Shown piece after piece: positions 16,921-24,585 of a DNA stretch of 31,294 bases. Position 1 is the first letter of the stretch. Each line of letters starts with the position of its first letter. The stretch spans positions 1 through 31,294 of the forward strand of contig DBAW01000177.1 in assembly GCA_002291855.1 (NCBI GenBank), written 5' to 3'. The notes under the pieces are model-generated. The model was not told the DNA's origin, made no database searches, and saw only the letters and a program-made list of their open reading frames with translations. Made by a program: the position numbers and the translations under genes. The DNA comes from Sphingomonas sp. UBA1000. GTDB taxonomy: Bacteria; Pseudomonadota; Alphaproteobacteria; Sphingomonadales; Sphingomonadaceae.

Positions 16921-18201
16921 TCAGAAATCCCAGGCGGTTCTGAGCGCCATCACGTCAAAGCCGAAGCCCGGCCGGTCGGGCCGAGCGAGCGGGCCGCCAT
17001 CGATCCGCCCGCGCGCATATTGGAACGTGAAGCGCAGATGGTCGGTCGGCTGCCAGACCAGCGCGACGATATGGCCCTGTTGCCGCCCGCCCGCGATCCG
17101 CGCCGTGCCCGCGGCATCGTTCAGGTCGAGCAGGTCATAGCGCAGATTGACCGCCAGCCCGCCAATGCCGCCGCGCCCGAGCGGGCGGCGCGGCCGGGTG
17201 CGCGCCCACAGCCCGTCGCGATAGCCGCGGCTCTCCCCGGTCAGCGCCCAGCCGATTTCGACGATCATCCCGCCAAAGCCGGGATCGAAGCCGGGCCGCC
17301 GCGCGCCGGGGGCAAGGCCGGCGGGCGCGCCGCTGCCGACCGTGTCGAGGCGGAGCCGCTGGCCCTCGGCGATCAGGTGGAACGGGCCGGCAATGGCGAT
17401 GAACTCGGCCCCCAGGGTCAGGTCGCTCACCGCCGCCAGCCGGCCGGTGCCGAGCAGCCTGGTGTCGATGATGCCGGCAAAGGGCCGCGCGCCGAGCGCA
17501 TAGGCGGTGCCGCCGTCCCGGTAGCGCCGCCAGGCGGCATTCATCCCCAGATGCAGCTGCACCCCGCGCACGCGCGGCGCCCAGACCGTACGGGTGGCGA
17601 GCGTCAGCGGGCGGACGCCGCCGCCCTCATTGACGGTGTCGGCGAACAGCCCGGCCGAGATGCGCAGATCGGCCGCCGGCGGGATGATCGTCAGATAGGC
17701 GCCGCTGCGCCGGATATTGGCAAAGGCCTCGTTATAGGCCCCGCGCTCGATGGTGCTGGTGTAGCGCGAACTGGCGATCTGTTCATGGCCGTTGAGCGGC
17801 TCGATATGGCCGATGGTGAACTCGATCGGCGCGGTCTTTGACGCGCGGAAGGTCAGCGCGACATCGACCGCGCGCACCCGGTTGCCCGACAGCTCAAGCT
17901 CGCCCTTGTAGGTGAGGCCCGCCGGCCCGTCGCCTTCGATGCCCAGCCGCAGCCGCCGGGTCTGAACCGCGATGCCCTGCGGCACGGTGCCCGCTGGCAG
18001 CCCGCCGGGTGCGGAGATCGCCGCGACATCGTGATTGATGCGCCCGCGCAGCTTCAGGCTCCAGTCGTCGCCGATCTGCCATTCGGGGGCGGCGCTGCGC
18101 CGGGGCGGCAATTCCGGGGGCGGACTGGAGATGGCCTGCGCCGCGAGCGGCACGGGCAGCGCCATGCCGGTGACGGCAAGACAGAGAAGCCGCATCACCA
18201 T
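16921..18201 (-). CDS. OprP/OprO-type (phosphate-selective) porin
   Basis: This is an outer-membrane porin of about 426 residues. The signal peptide (MRLLCLAVTGMALPVPLAAQ) is cleaved near AQA. The body has alternating strands with the family marks WSLKLRGRINHDVA, VQTRRLRLGIEG, YKGELELSG and IEFTIGHIEPLNGHEQ, and ends in TAWDF with a terminal Phe, as in phosphate-selective porin O/P family members. Actual selectivity cannot be read; no phosphate genes are adjacent. The start is 18201, or 18195 two codons later. It begins two bases after the flippase stop and so is the last gene of the lptF-lptG-flippase unit. Confidence 0.85.
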   Translation of the reverse strand: MVMRLLCLAVTGMALPVPLAAQAISSPPPELPPRRSAAPEWQIGDDWSLKLRGRINHDVAAISAPGGLPAGTVPQGIAVQTRRLRLGIEGDGPAGLTYKGELELSGNRVRAVDVALTFRASKTAPIEFTIGHIEPLNGHEQIASSRYTSTIERGAYNEAFANIRRSGAYLTIIPPAADLRISAGLFADTVNEGGGVRPLTLATRTVWAPRVRGVQLHLGMNAAWRRYRDGGTAYALGARPFAGIIDTRLLGTGRLAAVSDLTLGAEFIAIAGPFHLIAEGQRLRLDTVGSGAPAGLAPGARRPGFDPGFGGMIVEIGWALTGESRGYRDGLWARTRPRRPLGRGGIGGLAVNLRYDLLDLNDAAGTARIAGGRQQGHIVALVWQPTDHLRFTFQYARGRIDGGPLARPDRPGFGFDVMALRTAWDF

Positions 18202-18203
18202 GT

Positions 18204-19736
18204 TCAGGCGAGGCGCAGGCGGCGTGCGCCCTTGCCCAGCCCGGCCCGGTCCGCCGCCGGCAGGGCAAGGCGCAGCGTCAGCCACAAGACCGGCCAGAAC
18301 AGCAGCATCAGGCCGATGGCGCGCGGTGCTGCACCCAGCGGCGCGAGTGCGCTGCCCAGCGCCCAGAGCAGGCCCGATGCCGCGACCGCGACGCCCAGCG
18401 CCCGCCCGGCTGCGCCATCGAACGCCGCCAGCCCGTCGCTCAGCCGCAGCTCGACCGTCGCTGCCCAGGCGATCAGCACTGTCCCCGCGCTCACCGCCCA
18501 GGCCATGCCGGTGGCCCCCGTTGCCGGCACCAGCCACCAGCCGATCACCGCCCAGAGCATGAGGCCGGCAAGGCTGTTGACGAGCGGCAGCAGCCGGTGG
18601 CCGGTCATTTCGACAATCGGGGTCGCCGGGCCGACCAGCGCCTCGCCCGCGCGGCCGAGCACGAGGATCATGACCAGCGGCAGCGCCGCCATCGCCTCGG
18701 GCGCGAACAGGCTCAGAATATCGGCGGCGATCAGCATCAGCAGCGCGGCCAGCGGCACGACCAGCACGATCGACAGCCGGGTCGCAAAGCCGTAAATCTC
18801 GCTGATCCCCGCCCGGTCCTGCGCGGCCTGCGCTGTCGCAAGCGGGGCCAGCACATAGTGGAACGCCTGACGGACGATCAGCGGGATCGACGCGATCTTG
18901 CGTGCGATGCCGAACAGCCCGGCCGCCACCGCCCCCTGCGCGCCGGGCAGGGCGAGGTTGAGCAGGATCGCCGGCAGATCGTTGAACAGCCGCCGGGTGA
19001 CCGCGCTTGGCAGCAGCGCGATCCCGCTGCCGAGCAGATTGACGGCAAGGCCCGGCGTGCCGCGCGCCGACAGCAGCCGCGCGGGATCATAATAGCGCGC
19101 CAGCAGCCGCGCTGACAGCAATGCGGTGAGCGCGAGGCTACCCAGATGCGCGACCAGCAGCCCCAGACTGTCCAGCCCGAGCGCGAACAGCAGCACGGCC
19201 AGCGCCAGCCGCGCCACCTGTTCCCAGAAGATGCGCAGGCGGATTTCCGGCCCGAAGGCGCGGCGCGCGCGCGCGGCCGAGGTCGCGACCTCGACAAAGG
19301 TCCATAGCGGCAGCGCCCAGGCGAACAGCGCGATGGCGAACGGCAGCTGCGCGCGGTCGGCCGGGGCGGCGGAGACCAGCGCGGCCAGCGGTTCGGCCGC
19401 CAGCGTCGCCAGCGCCGCGATCAGCAGCGCCGGGCCGACCGACACGATCAGCGCCAGCCGCACCGCGGCATGGGCATCCTCCTCGTCCGCCGCCGGCACC
19501 ACGCGTTGCAGCGCCTGCGTCATCGACAGGTCGATGATGTTCTCGACAATGTTCACCGCCGCCCACAGCACCGTGTAGACGCCGTAGGTCGCGACCCCGA
19601 ACAGCCAGGTGTAGGCGGGCTGGGCGACGACTTCGATCAGCGCGCCCAGACGCGCCAGCGCCGCCAGCCCGGCCCCGCGCGCCACGTCCTGCCGGGTGAC
19701 GGCCGGTGGCGCACCGGTCCGGGAGGCGTCGGTCAC
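18204..19736 (-). CDS. Oligosaccharide/lipid flippase of the MOP superfamily (Wzx-like)
   Basis: This is an inner-membrane protein of 510 residues with roughly 12-14 hydrophobic helices, of the polysaccharide-biosynthesis/Wzx type. Marks include an N-terminal helix followed by VATYGVYTVLWAAVNIVENIIDLSMTQ and a mid-protein charged helix (FGIARKIASIPLIVRQAFHYVLAPL) typical of this branch. The start is GTG at 19736, overlapping the lptG stop (GTGA), so it is translationally coupled to LptG. It would flip a lipid-linked sugar or glycolipid across the inner membrane. Its location between LptFG and a porin suggests supply of the lipid that LptFG extracts; that is inference. Confidence 0.82.
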   Translation of the reverse strand: MTDASRTGAPPAVTRQDVARGAGLAALARLGALIEVVAQPAYTWLFGVATYGVYTVLWAAVNIVENIIDLSMTQALQRVVPAADEEDAHAAVRLALIVSVGPALLIAALATLAAEPLAALVSAAPADRAQLPFAIALFAWALPLWTFVEVATSAARARRAFGPEIRLRIFWEQVARLALAVLLFALGLDSLGLLVAHLGSLALTALLSARLLARYYDPARLLSARGTPGLAVNLLGSGIALLPSAVTRRLFNDLPAILLNLALPGAQGAVAAGLFGIARKIASIPLIVRQAFHYVLAPLATAQAAQDRAGISEIYGFATRLSIVLVVPLAALLMLIAADILSLFAPEAMAALPLVMILVLGRAGEALVGPATPIVEMTGHRLLPLVNSLAGLMLWAVIGWWLVPATGATGMAWAVSAGTVLIAWAATVELRLSDGLAAFDGAAGRALGVAVAASGLLWALGSALAPLGAAPRAIGLMLLFWPVLWLTLRLALPAADRAGLGKGARRLRLA

Positions 19737-20824
19737 TCCTCGGTCCTGATCAGCACCGCTTCGCCGATGAGCAGGAACAGGAAAAACGGCGCCCAGGCGG
19801 CGAGCAAAGGCGGATAGGCCCCGAGATTGCCCATTGCGAGCGCGAAATTATCGGCGACGAAATAGGCAAAGCCGAGCGCCATGCCGATCACCGCGCGCAG
19901 GAACAGCCGCCCCGACCGCGCCAGCCCGAAGCCCGCGACCGCGCCCAGCAGCGGCATCAGCACCGCCGACAGCGGCCCCGACAGCTTGTGCCACAGCGAT
20001 GCGCGCAGCGACTGGGTCGGGCGGCCGGCGGCTTCCAGATCGGCAATCGCCTGCGACAGCTGGGTGAAGGACAGGCCATCGGGGTTGACGCTCGCCAGCG
20101 TGAACCGGTCCGGGCTGACGCCGGCCGCCGCGCTGACCGTGCCGAGCCGGGTCACCGATCCGGTCGCGACATCGAAGCGCCGCGCCTCTTCGAGCCGCCA
20201 GGCCCCGCCCTCGAACCGTGCGCGCCGCGCGGTCAGGATCGCGCTCAGATTGCCGTCGCGCCGGTCATAGATCGCCACATCCTCCAGCCGGGTCGCCGGC
20301 CCGCGCCCGGTGGCATGGCCGGCGCGGATCAGATCCTCGCCGTCGCGCACCCAGACATTGCTCAGCACCCCCGCCCCGCTGGGCATCGGGCCGTAATCGA
20401 CCTTTTCCCAGGCCGACAGCGTCGCCGTCGCGCGCGCGACCACGCGTTCGTTGAACAGGAAAGACAGCGCCGCCACCAGCATCCCCGTCACCACCAGCGG
20501 CGCGAGGATCTGGTGCGCCGACAGGCCGGAGGATTTGAGCGCGATCACCTCGCTGTTCTGGTTGAGCGTCGCCAGCGTGATCAGCGTGCCGAGCAGCACC
20601 GAGAATTTGAGGAAGGTCGAGACGATCTGCGGCGCGCGCAGGCTGACATAGGTCCACAGCTGCGCCTGACCATTGCCCGGATAGGCAAGCACATCGCCGC
20701 TCTTGCCGAGCAGATCGAGCGTCATCAGGATCAGCACCAGCCCCGCCAGCACCGAAAAGGTGCGGGTGAGGAACATCACCGCCATATAGACGGACACGGT
20801 GCGCGAGGGGAAAAAGGCCGGCAT
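19733..20824 (-). CDS. lptG: LPS export ABC transporter permease LptG
   Basis: LptG is one of the two inner-membrane subunits that, with LptF and the LptB ATPase, extract lipopolysaccharide or an equivalent glycolipid and pass it to the periplasmic bridge. The protein has 363 residues: transmembrane helices near 10-35, 55-80, 95-118 and three after about 270, flanking a periplasmic beta-jellyroll. LLGTLITLATLNQNSEVIALKSSGLS is the coupling helix segment characteristic of the YjgP/YjgQ family. The start at 20824 makes an ATGA overlap with the lptF stop, and the frame upstream of it is discarded. The downstream flippase overlaps its stop. Confidence 0.93.
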   Translation of the reverse strand: MPAFFPSRTVSVYMAVMFLTRTFSVLAGLVLILMTLDLLGKSGDVLAYPGNGQAQLWTYVSLRAPQIVSTFLKFSVLLGTLITLATLNQNSEVIALKSSGLSAHQILAPLVVTGMLVAALSFLFNERVVARATATLSAWEKVDYGPMPSGAGVLSNVWVRDGEDLIRAGHATGRGPATRLEDVAIYDRRDGNLSAILTARRARFEGGAWRLEEARRFDVATGSVTRLGTVSAAAGVSPDRFTLASVNPDGLSFTQLSQAIADLEAAGRPTQSLRASLWHKLSGPLSAVLMPLLGAVAGFGLARSGRLFLRAVIGMALGFAYFVADNFALAMGNLGAYPPLLAAWAPFFLFLLIGEAVLIRTEE

Positions 20825-22032
20825 CAGGCCACCGCCTTTCGCCGCCGGGCACCGGCAAAGCCGAACCAGCGCCGGATCGCCGTGCTCGCCTTGGCGAACA
20901 GCCGTTCGAGCGCGCCGATCGGCTGCCCGCCCGGCACATGGGCGAGCTGCCAATAGAGCCAGCCGATCAGCGCGGCGAACAGCAGGAACGGCGTCCACAG
21001 CGCGATCAGCGGATCGAACCGGCCAAGCGCGCCCATGTCCTGCGCATATTCGTTAATCTTGTGATAGGTGACGACCATCACGATCGACAGGAACACCCCG
21101 AGTCCCGAGGTCGAGCGCTTGGGCGGCACCGCCAGCGCGACCGCGAGCAGCGGCAGCAGCATCATCATCGCCACTTCGACGATGCGGAAATGGAAGCTCG
21201 CCCGGCTTTCATTGCGCACCGCGAGCGGCTGGCGCGGGTCTGCGCCCATCCGCACCAGTTCAGGGATGGTCAGTTCGCGGTCCTTGCCGCCGCGCCGCCG
21301 GAACGCCTCGATCCGGGGCAGGTCGATCGGCAGATCGTGCGAGGTGAAGGTCAGCACGCGCGGCGCGCGAAAGCCCGGCTCGTCATGCACAAGCGTGCCG
21401 TTCGACAGGCGGAAGATGATCGTGTCGGGATCGTCGGTCGCCAGAAACGCGCCGCGCTCCGCCGTCACCGCGATGCTGCGCCCGCGCTTGCTGTCGGCGC
21501 GCACGAAAATGCCCGACAGCTCGCGCCCCTGCTGCGCGCTCTGCTCGATCCGCACGGTGATGTCCTTGCCCAGCCGGGCAAACTCCCCGACCTTGATCGA
21601 CGCACCGAGCGCGCCCGAGCGCAGTTCGAACTGCAACCCTTCATAGGCATAGCGCGCATAGGGCTGGATGAAGCCGACGATCGCCAGGTTGAGCGCGGCG
21701 AGCGCCAGCGCATAGAGATAGGGCACGCGCAGCAGCCGGCCATAGCTGAGGCCGAGCGCGCGCAGCGCATCGAGTTCGGACGAGGTCGCAAGCTTGCGGA
21801 ACGCCAGCAGGATGCCGAGCATCAGCCCGATCGGGATGCCGAGCGACAGATATTCGGGCAGCAGATTGGCGAGCATCCGCCACACCACGCTGACCGGGCC
21901 GCCCTGTTCGGCGACAAAGTCGAACAGCCTCAGCATCTTGTCGAGCACGAGCAGCATCGCGGCGATGACCAGCGTGCTGATCAGCGGCAGGGCGATCAGC
22001 CGGGCGATATAGCGGTCGAGCGACGACAGCAT
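20824..22032 (-). CDS. lptF: LPS export ABC transporter permease LptF
   Basis: LptF is the partner permease of LptG, 402 residues. It opens MLSSLDRYIARLIALPLIS, followed by transmembrane helices near 12-30, 55-78 and 100-122. The family coupling segment SLGIPIGLMLGILLAFRKLATSSELDALRALG precedes the periplasmic domain (about 125-280), and three C-terminal helices follow (from about 285). It is the first gene of the four-gene minus-strand unit; its start codon is followed 144 bases away by the divergent DUF2141 gene. I could not pick out a convincing promoter in that gap. Sphingomonads carry glycosphingolipid rather than classic LPS, so the cargo is an open question. Confidence 0.93.
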   Translation of the reverse strand: MLSSLDRYIARLIALPLISTLVIAAMLLVLDKMLRLFDFVAEQGGPVSVVWRMLANLLPEYLSLGIPIGLMLGILLAFRKLATSSELDALRALGLSYGRLLRVPYLYALALAALNLAIVGFIQPYARYAYEGLQFELRSGALGASIKVGEFARLGKDITVRIEQSAQQGRELSGIFVRADSKRGRSIAVTAERGAFLATDDPDTIIFRLSNGTLVHDEPGFRAPRVLTFTSHDLPIDLPRIEAFRRRGGKDRELTIPELVRMGADPRQPLAVRNESRASFHFRIVEVAMMMLLPLLAVALAVPPKRSTSGLGVFLSIVMVVTYHKINEYAQDMGALGRFDPLIALWTPFLLFAALIGWLYWQLAHVPGGQPIGALERLFAKASTAIRRWFGFAGARRRKAVA

Positions 22033-22176
22033 ATTGGCAAGATCACCCGCTGTTTCCGAATTTCAGTCGTGCCATGACCATGTTTTGGCCGCAAACCCTG
22101 CCCATCTTTGCGCTCTGACATGGCGGGGAATGCGCCCGGCGCGCGCCTGCCTATAGCGAGCATGTGCAGGACGGTC

Positions 22177-22683
22177 ATGGCAAAAATTCTGGCGGTCGGA
22201 CTGGGGATGGCGGCGTTTCTCGCCAGCACGCCCGCGCCCGCCATGGCCGGGGTCCTGGGGGGCGATGCCGCGGCGTGCACGCGCGGCGACACGGCGTTTC
22301 TGGTCCGTGTCGACGGGTTCAAGACGCGCACCGGCATTTTGCGCGTCCAGATCTATGGCGACAATCCGGCCGATTTCCTGGCCAAGGGGCGCAAGCTGCG
22401 CCGCATCGACCTGCCGGTGACCGAGCATGGCCGGATGGATGTCTGCATCGCGCTGCCGGCTGCGGGCAGCTATGCGGTCGCGGTGCGCCATGATGTCGAC
22501 GGCAATGGCAAGTCGGGCTGGAGCGATGGCGGCGGATTTTCGCGCAATCCCGGCCTGTCGCTGCTGCGGCTGAAGCCCGAGTTTCGCGACGTGGTGGTGC
22601 GCGCCGGCCCCGGCGTCAGCCCGATCGACGTGCGGCTGCAATATCGGCGCGGCCTTGCCATCGGCCCGGTGGCGGCGGGATGA
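22177..22683 (+). CDS. DUF2141 exported protein
   Basis: This is a periplasmic protein of about 168 residues. The start at 22177 has AGGA seven bases upstream and begins a clear signal peptide (MAKILAVGLGMAAFLASTP, cleavage near AMA-G). The mature part has the DUF2141 marks: LRVQIYGDNPADFL, VCIALPAAGSYAVAVRHDVDGNGK and GGGFSRNPG. The DVDGNGK segment looks like a calcium-binding-type loop and the fold is expected to be a beta-sandwich. An upstream ATG at 22162 is possible. The stop overlaps the start of the lipid kinase gene (ATGA), implying coupled translation and a link to lipid metabolism. The family function is unknown. Confidence 0.85.
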   Translation: MAKILAVGLGMAAFLASTPAPAMAGVLGGDAAACTRGDTAFLVRVDGFKTRTGILRVQIYGDNPADFLAKGRKLRRIDLPVTEHGRMDVCIALPAAGSYAVAVRHDVDGNGKSGWSDGGGFSRNPGLSLLRLKPEFRDVVVRAGPGVSPIDVRLQYRRGLAIGPVAAG

Positions 22684-23645
22684 GCCGGGTCGCGCTCCTC
22701 TCCAACCCGCGCTCGACGGGCAATCGCGCGCTGCTGCCGCGCGTGCGCGATTATTGCGCGACCCATCCCGATGTCTTTCATTACGAGGTCGAGCATGTCA
22801 GCCAGATTGCGGCGGCGATGTGCACGATCGCGCGCATCCGGCCCAAGGTGCTGGTCATCAATGGCGGCGACGGCACCGTGCAGGCGGCGCTGACCGAGCT
22901 GCATGGCGGGCGGCATTTCGGCGACACGCCGCCGCCGGTCGCGGTGCTGCCCAATGGCAAGACCAACCTGATCGCGCTCGATCTGGGCGCGCAGGGCGAT
23001 CCGCTGCACGCGCTCGAACGGGTGGTCGAACTGGCCAAGGCCGATCTTGCGCCGCACATTGTCCAGCGCGAACTGATCGCGCTGACCAGCGGCGCCAATG
23101 AGACGCGCCCGGTGCTCGGCATGTTCCTGGGCGGGGCGGGGCTGGCGGATTCGATCCTCTATTGCCGGCACAAGCTCTATCCGCTCGGCCTGCCCAATGG
23201 CCTGTGCCATTTCCTGACCGCGCTGGCGGTGCTGTTCGCGTCGCTGTCGGGCATCCGCGCGGCGTTCCTGCCGCCGCGGCCCGCGCCGGTGCGCATCTCT
23301 TTGGTCCGCGACGGCCAGCTGTCGGGCCGGTTCAGCCTGTTGATCGTGACCACGCTTGAAAAGCTGCTGCTCGGCGGGCGCACCCAGCCGGGGCAGGGCC
23401 GGATGAAGCTGATGGCCGTCGACCAGAGCCCCTGGGCGCTGCTGCGCATGATCCGCGAGACTTTGCTGGGCCGGTTCGGTCGGCAGCGCGTCGCGGGCGT
23501 GCATATGGAACAGGGCGATGTGATCCGGATCGAGGGCGAACGCTCGAACGTCATCCTCGATGGCGAGCTGTTCCTTGCCGACCGCGACCATCCGATCGTG
23601 CTGCGCACGACGCCGCCGGTGCCGTTCCTGAAGCTCGCCGCCTGA
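22680..23645 (+). CDS. DAGK/LCB5-family lipid kinase
   Basis: This is a 321-residue soluble or peripheral lipid kinase of the diacylglycerol kinase catalytic family (YegS/DgkB/LCB5-like), which uses ATP to phosphorylate the hydroxyl of a lipid alcohol. Seen in it are the N-terminal VALLSNPRSTGN, the nucleotide motif GGDGT (62-66), LPNGKTNLIALDLG (the counterpart of the usual PLGTxND loop), and the C-terminal regulatory beta-domain with MEQGDVIRIEG and ILDGELF. It overlaps DUF2141 by four bases and precedes the Tam41-like gene by 14. The substrate may be diacylglycerol, giving phosphatidic acid. Because sphingolipid genes lie nearby, a ceramide or sphingoid base is a real alternative. Confidence 0.86.
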   Translation: MSRVALLSNPRSTGNRALLPRVRDYCATHPDVFHYEVEHVSQIAAAMCTIARIRPKVLVINGGDGTVQAALTELHGGRHFGDTPPPVAVLPNGKTNLIALDLGAQGDPLHALERVVELAKADLAPHIVQRELIALTSGANETRPVLGMFLGGAGLADSILYCRHKLYPLGLPNGLCHFLTALAVLFASLSGIRAAFLPPRPAPVRISLVRDGQLSGRFSLLIVTTLEKLLLGGRTQPGQGRMKLMAVDQSPWALLRMIRETLLGRFGRQRVAGVHMEQGDVIRIEGERSNVILDGELFLADRDHPIVLRTTPPVPFLKLAA

Positions 23646-23659
23646 GCGGGCGCGCGCTG

Positions 23660-24535
23660 ATGCTGTCCCGTCCCGCCGATGCCGGTGCGCCGCCGCTTCA
23701 CGCGCTGATCGCGGCGGAGCTGGACATGCCGGTCGATCCGCGCATCGCCGCGCTCGCCGCCCGGATCGCCGCCCGCCATCCGGGCGCGGTGGCGATGATT
23801 TTTTACGGCTCCTGCCTCCGTTCGGGGACGCTTGAGGGCCAGATGCTCGATTTCTACCTGATCGTGCGCGATTATCGCACCGCCTATCCGGCGCGCTGGC
23901 TGGCGGCGGCCAACCGGCTGGTGCCGCCCAATGTGTTCCCGTTCGCCGAAGACGGGCTTGCGGCCAAATATGCGGTGCTGTCGCTCGCCGATCTCGATGG
24001 CCAGACCGGGCCGGGCGCGGCGAGCGTGTCGGTCTGGGCGCGCTTTGCCCAGCCGGTCCGCCTCGTCTGGGCCAGTGACGATGGCGCGCGCGCGGCGGTG
24101 ACCGGCGCGGTGGCGCAGGCCGCGGCGACGATGTGGACGCTCGCCCCGCCGCATCCCGATCCGCTGGAGCGGTGGCGCGCCGGCTTCACCCTGACCTATG
24201 ATGCCGAGCTGCGCGCCGAGCGCGGCGACCGGCCGGGATCGATCGTCGACTGGGATCCGGCGCGCTATCTGCGGCTGGCCGCTTTGCTCGGCCATCTGCC
24301 CGATGCCCATTCCGACCGCCGCTGGGCCGGGCTGAGGCGGCGCGGCAAGGCGCTGACGCTGTTGCGGCTCGCCAAGGCCAGCCTGACCTTTGCCGGCGGG
24401 ATCGATTATCTGGCGTGGAAGATCAACCGCCATGCCGGGGCGGGGATCGAGATCCGGCCATGGCACAGGCGCTGGCCGCTGCTCGCCGCTTTGGTGCTGC
24501 TGCCCCGCCTGCTGCGCGCGGGGGCGGTGCGCTAA
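23660..24535 (+). CDS. Tam41-like nucleotidyltransferase (probable CDP-diacylglycerol synthase)
   Basis: This is a 291-residue protein. By eye it follows mitochondrial Tam41 (Mmp37), a CTP:phosphatidate cytidylyltransferase unrelated to CdsA. FYGSCL (48-53) matches the YGSGV loop; MLDFYLIV (62-69) matches MLDFVFTV with the metal-binding Asp; AKYAVLSLADL (102-112) matches IKYGVIS; and FAQPVRLV (129-136) matches the RLQKPVKI region. LTYDAELRAERGD (178-190) matches LSYSGDFRMVVGED, and KASLTFAGGIDYLAWKI (239-255) matches the C-terminal KGIxTAG helix. It follows the lipid kinase by 14 bases, whose product would be its substrate. A start at 23726 (GGAG upstream) is an alternative. The TAA stop touches a palindromic repeat. 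The family match is from memory of the human protein, not a search. Confidence 0.68.
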   Translation: MLSRPADAGAPPLHALIAAELDMPVDPRIAALAARIAARHPGAVAMIFYGSCLRSGTLEGQMLDFYLIVRDYRTAYPARWLAAANRLVPPNVFPFAEDGLAAKYAVLSLADLDGQTGPGAASVSVWARFAQPVRLVWASDDGARAAVTGAVAQAAATMWTLAPPHPDPLERWRAGFTLTYDAELRAERGDRPGSIVDWDPARYLRLAALLGHLPDAHSDRRWAGLRRRGKALTLLRLAKASLTFAGGIDYLAWKINRHAGAGIEIRPWHRRWPLLAALVLLPRLLRAGAVR

Positions 24536-24536
24536 A

Positions 24537-24585
24537 GCATTTTCAAGCCGGGTTAGTCCGCCTCGCGCGCCACCTGCGTCACCCG
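24537..24585 (+). repeat. Palindromic intergenic repeat, copy C (right outer arm lost)
   Basis: GCATTTTCAAGCCGGGTT at 24537-24554 is identical to copy A over 18 bases. CGGGT (24549-24553) can still pair with ACCCG (24581-24585), but the GAAAATGC right arm is missing. It fills the 43-base gap between the convergent Tam41-like and histidine kinase genes and runs into the last codons of the kinase. Confidence 0.72.
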
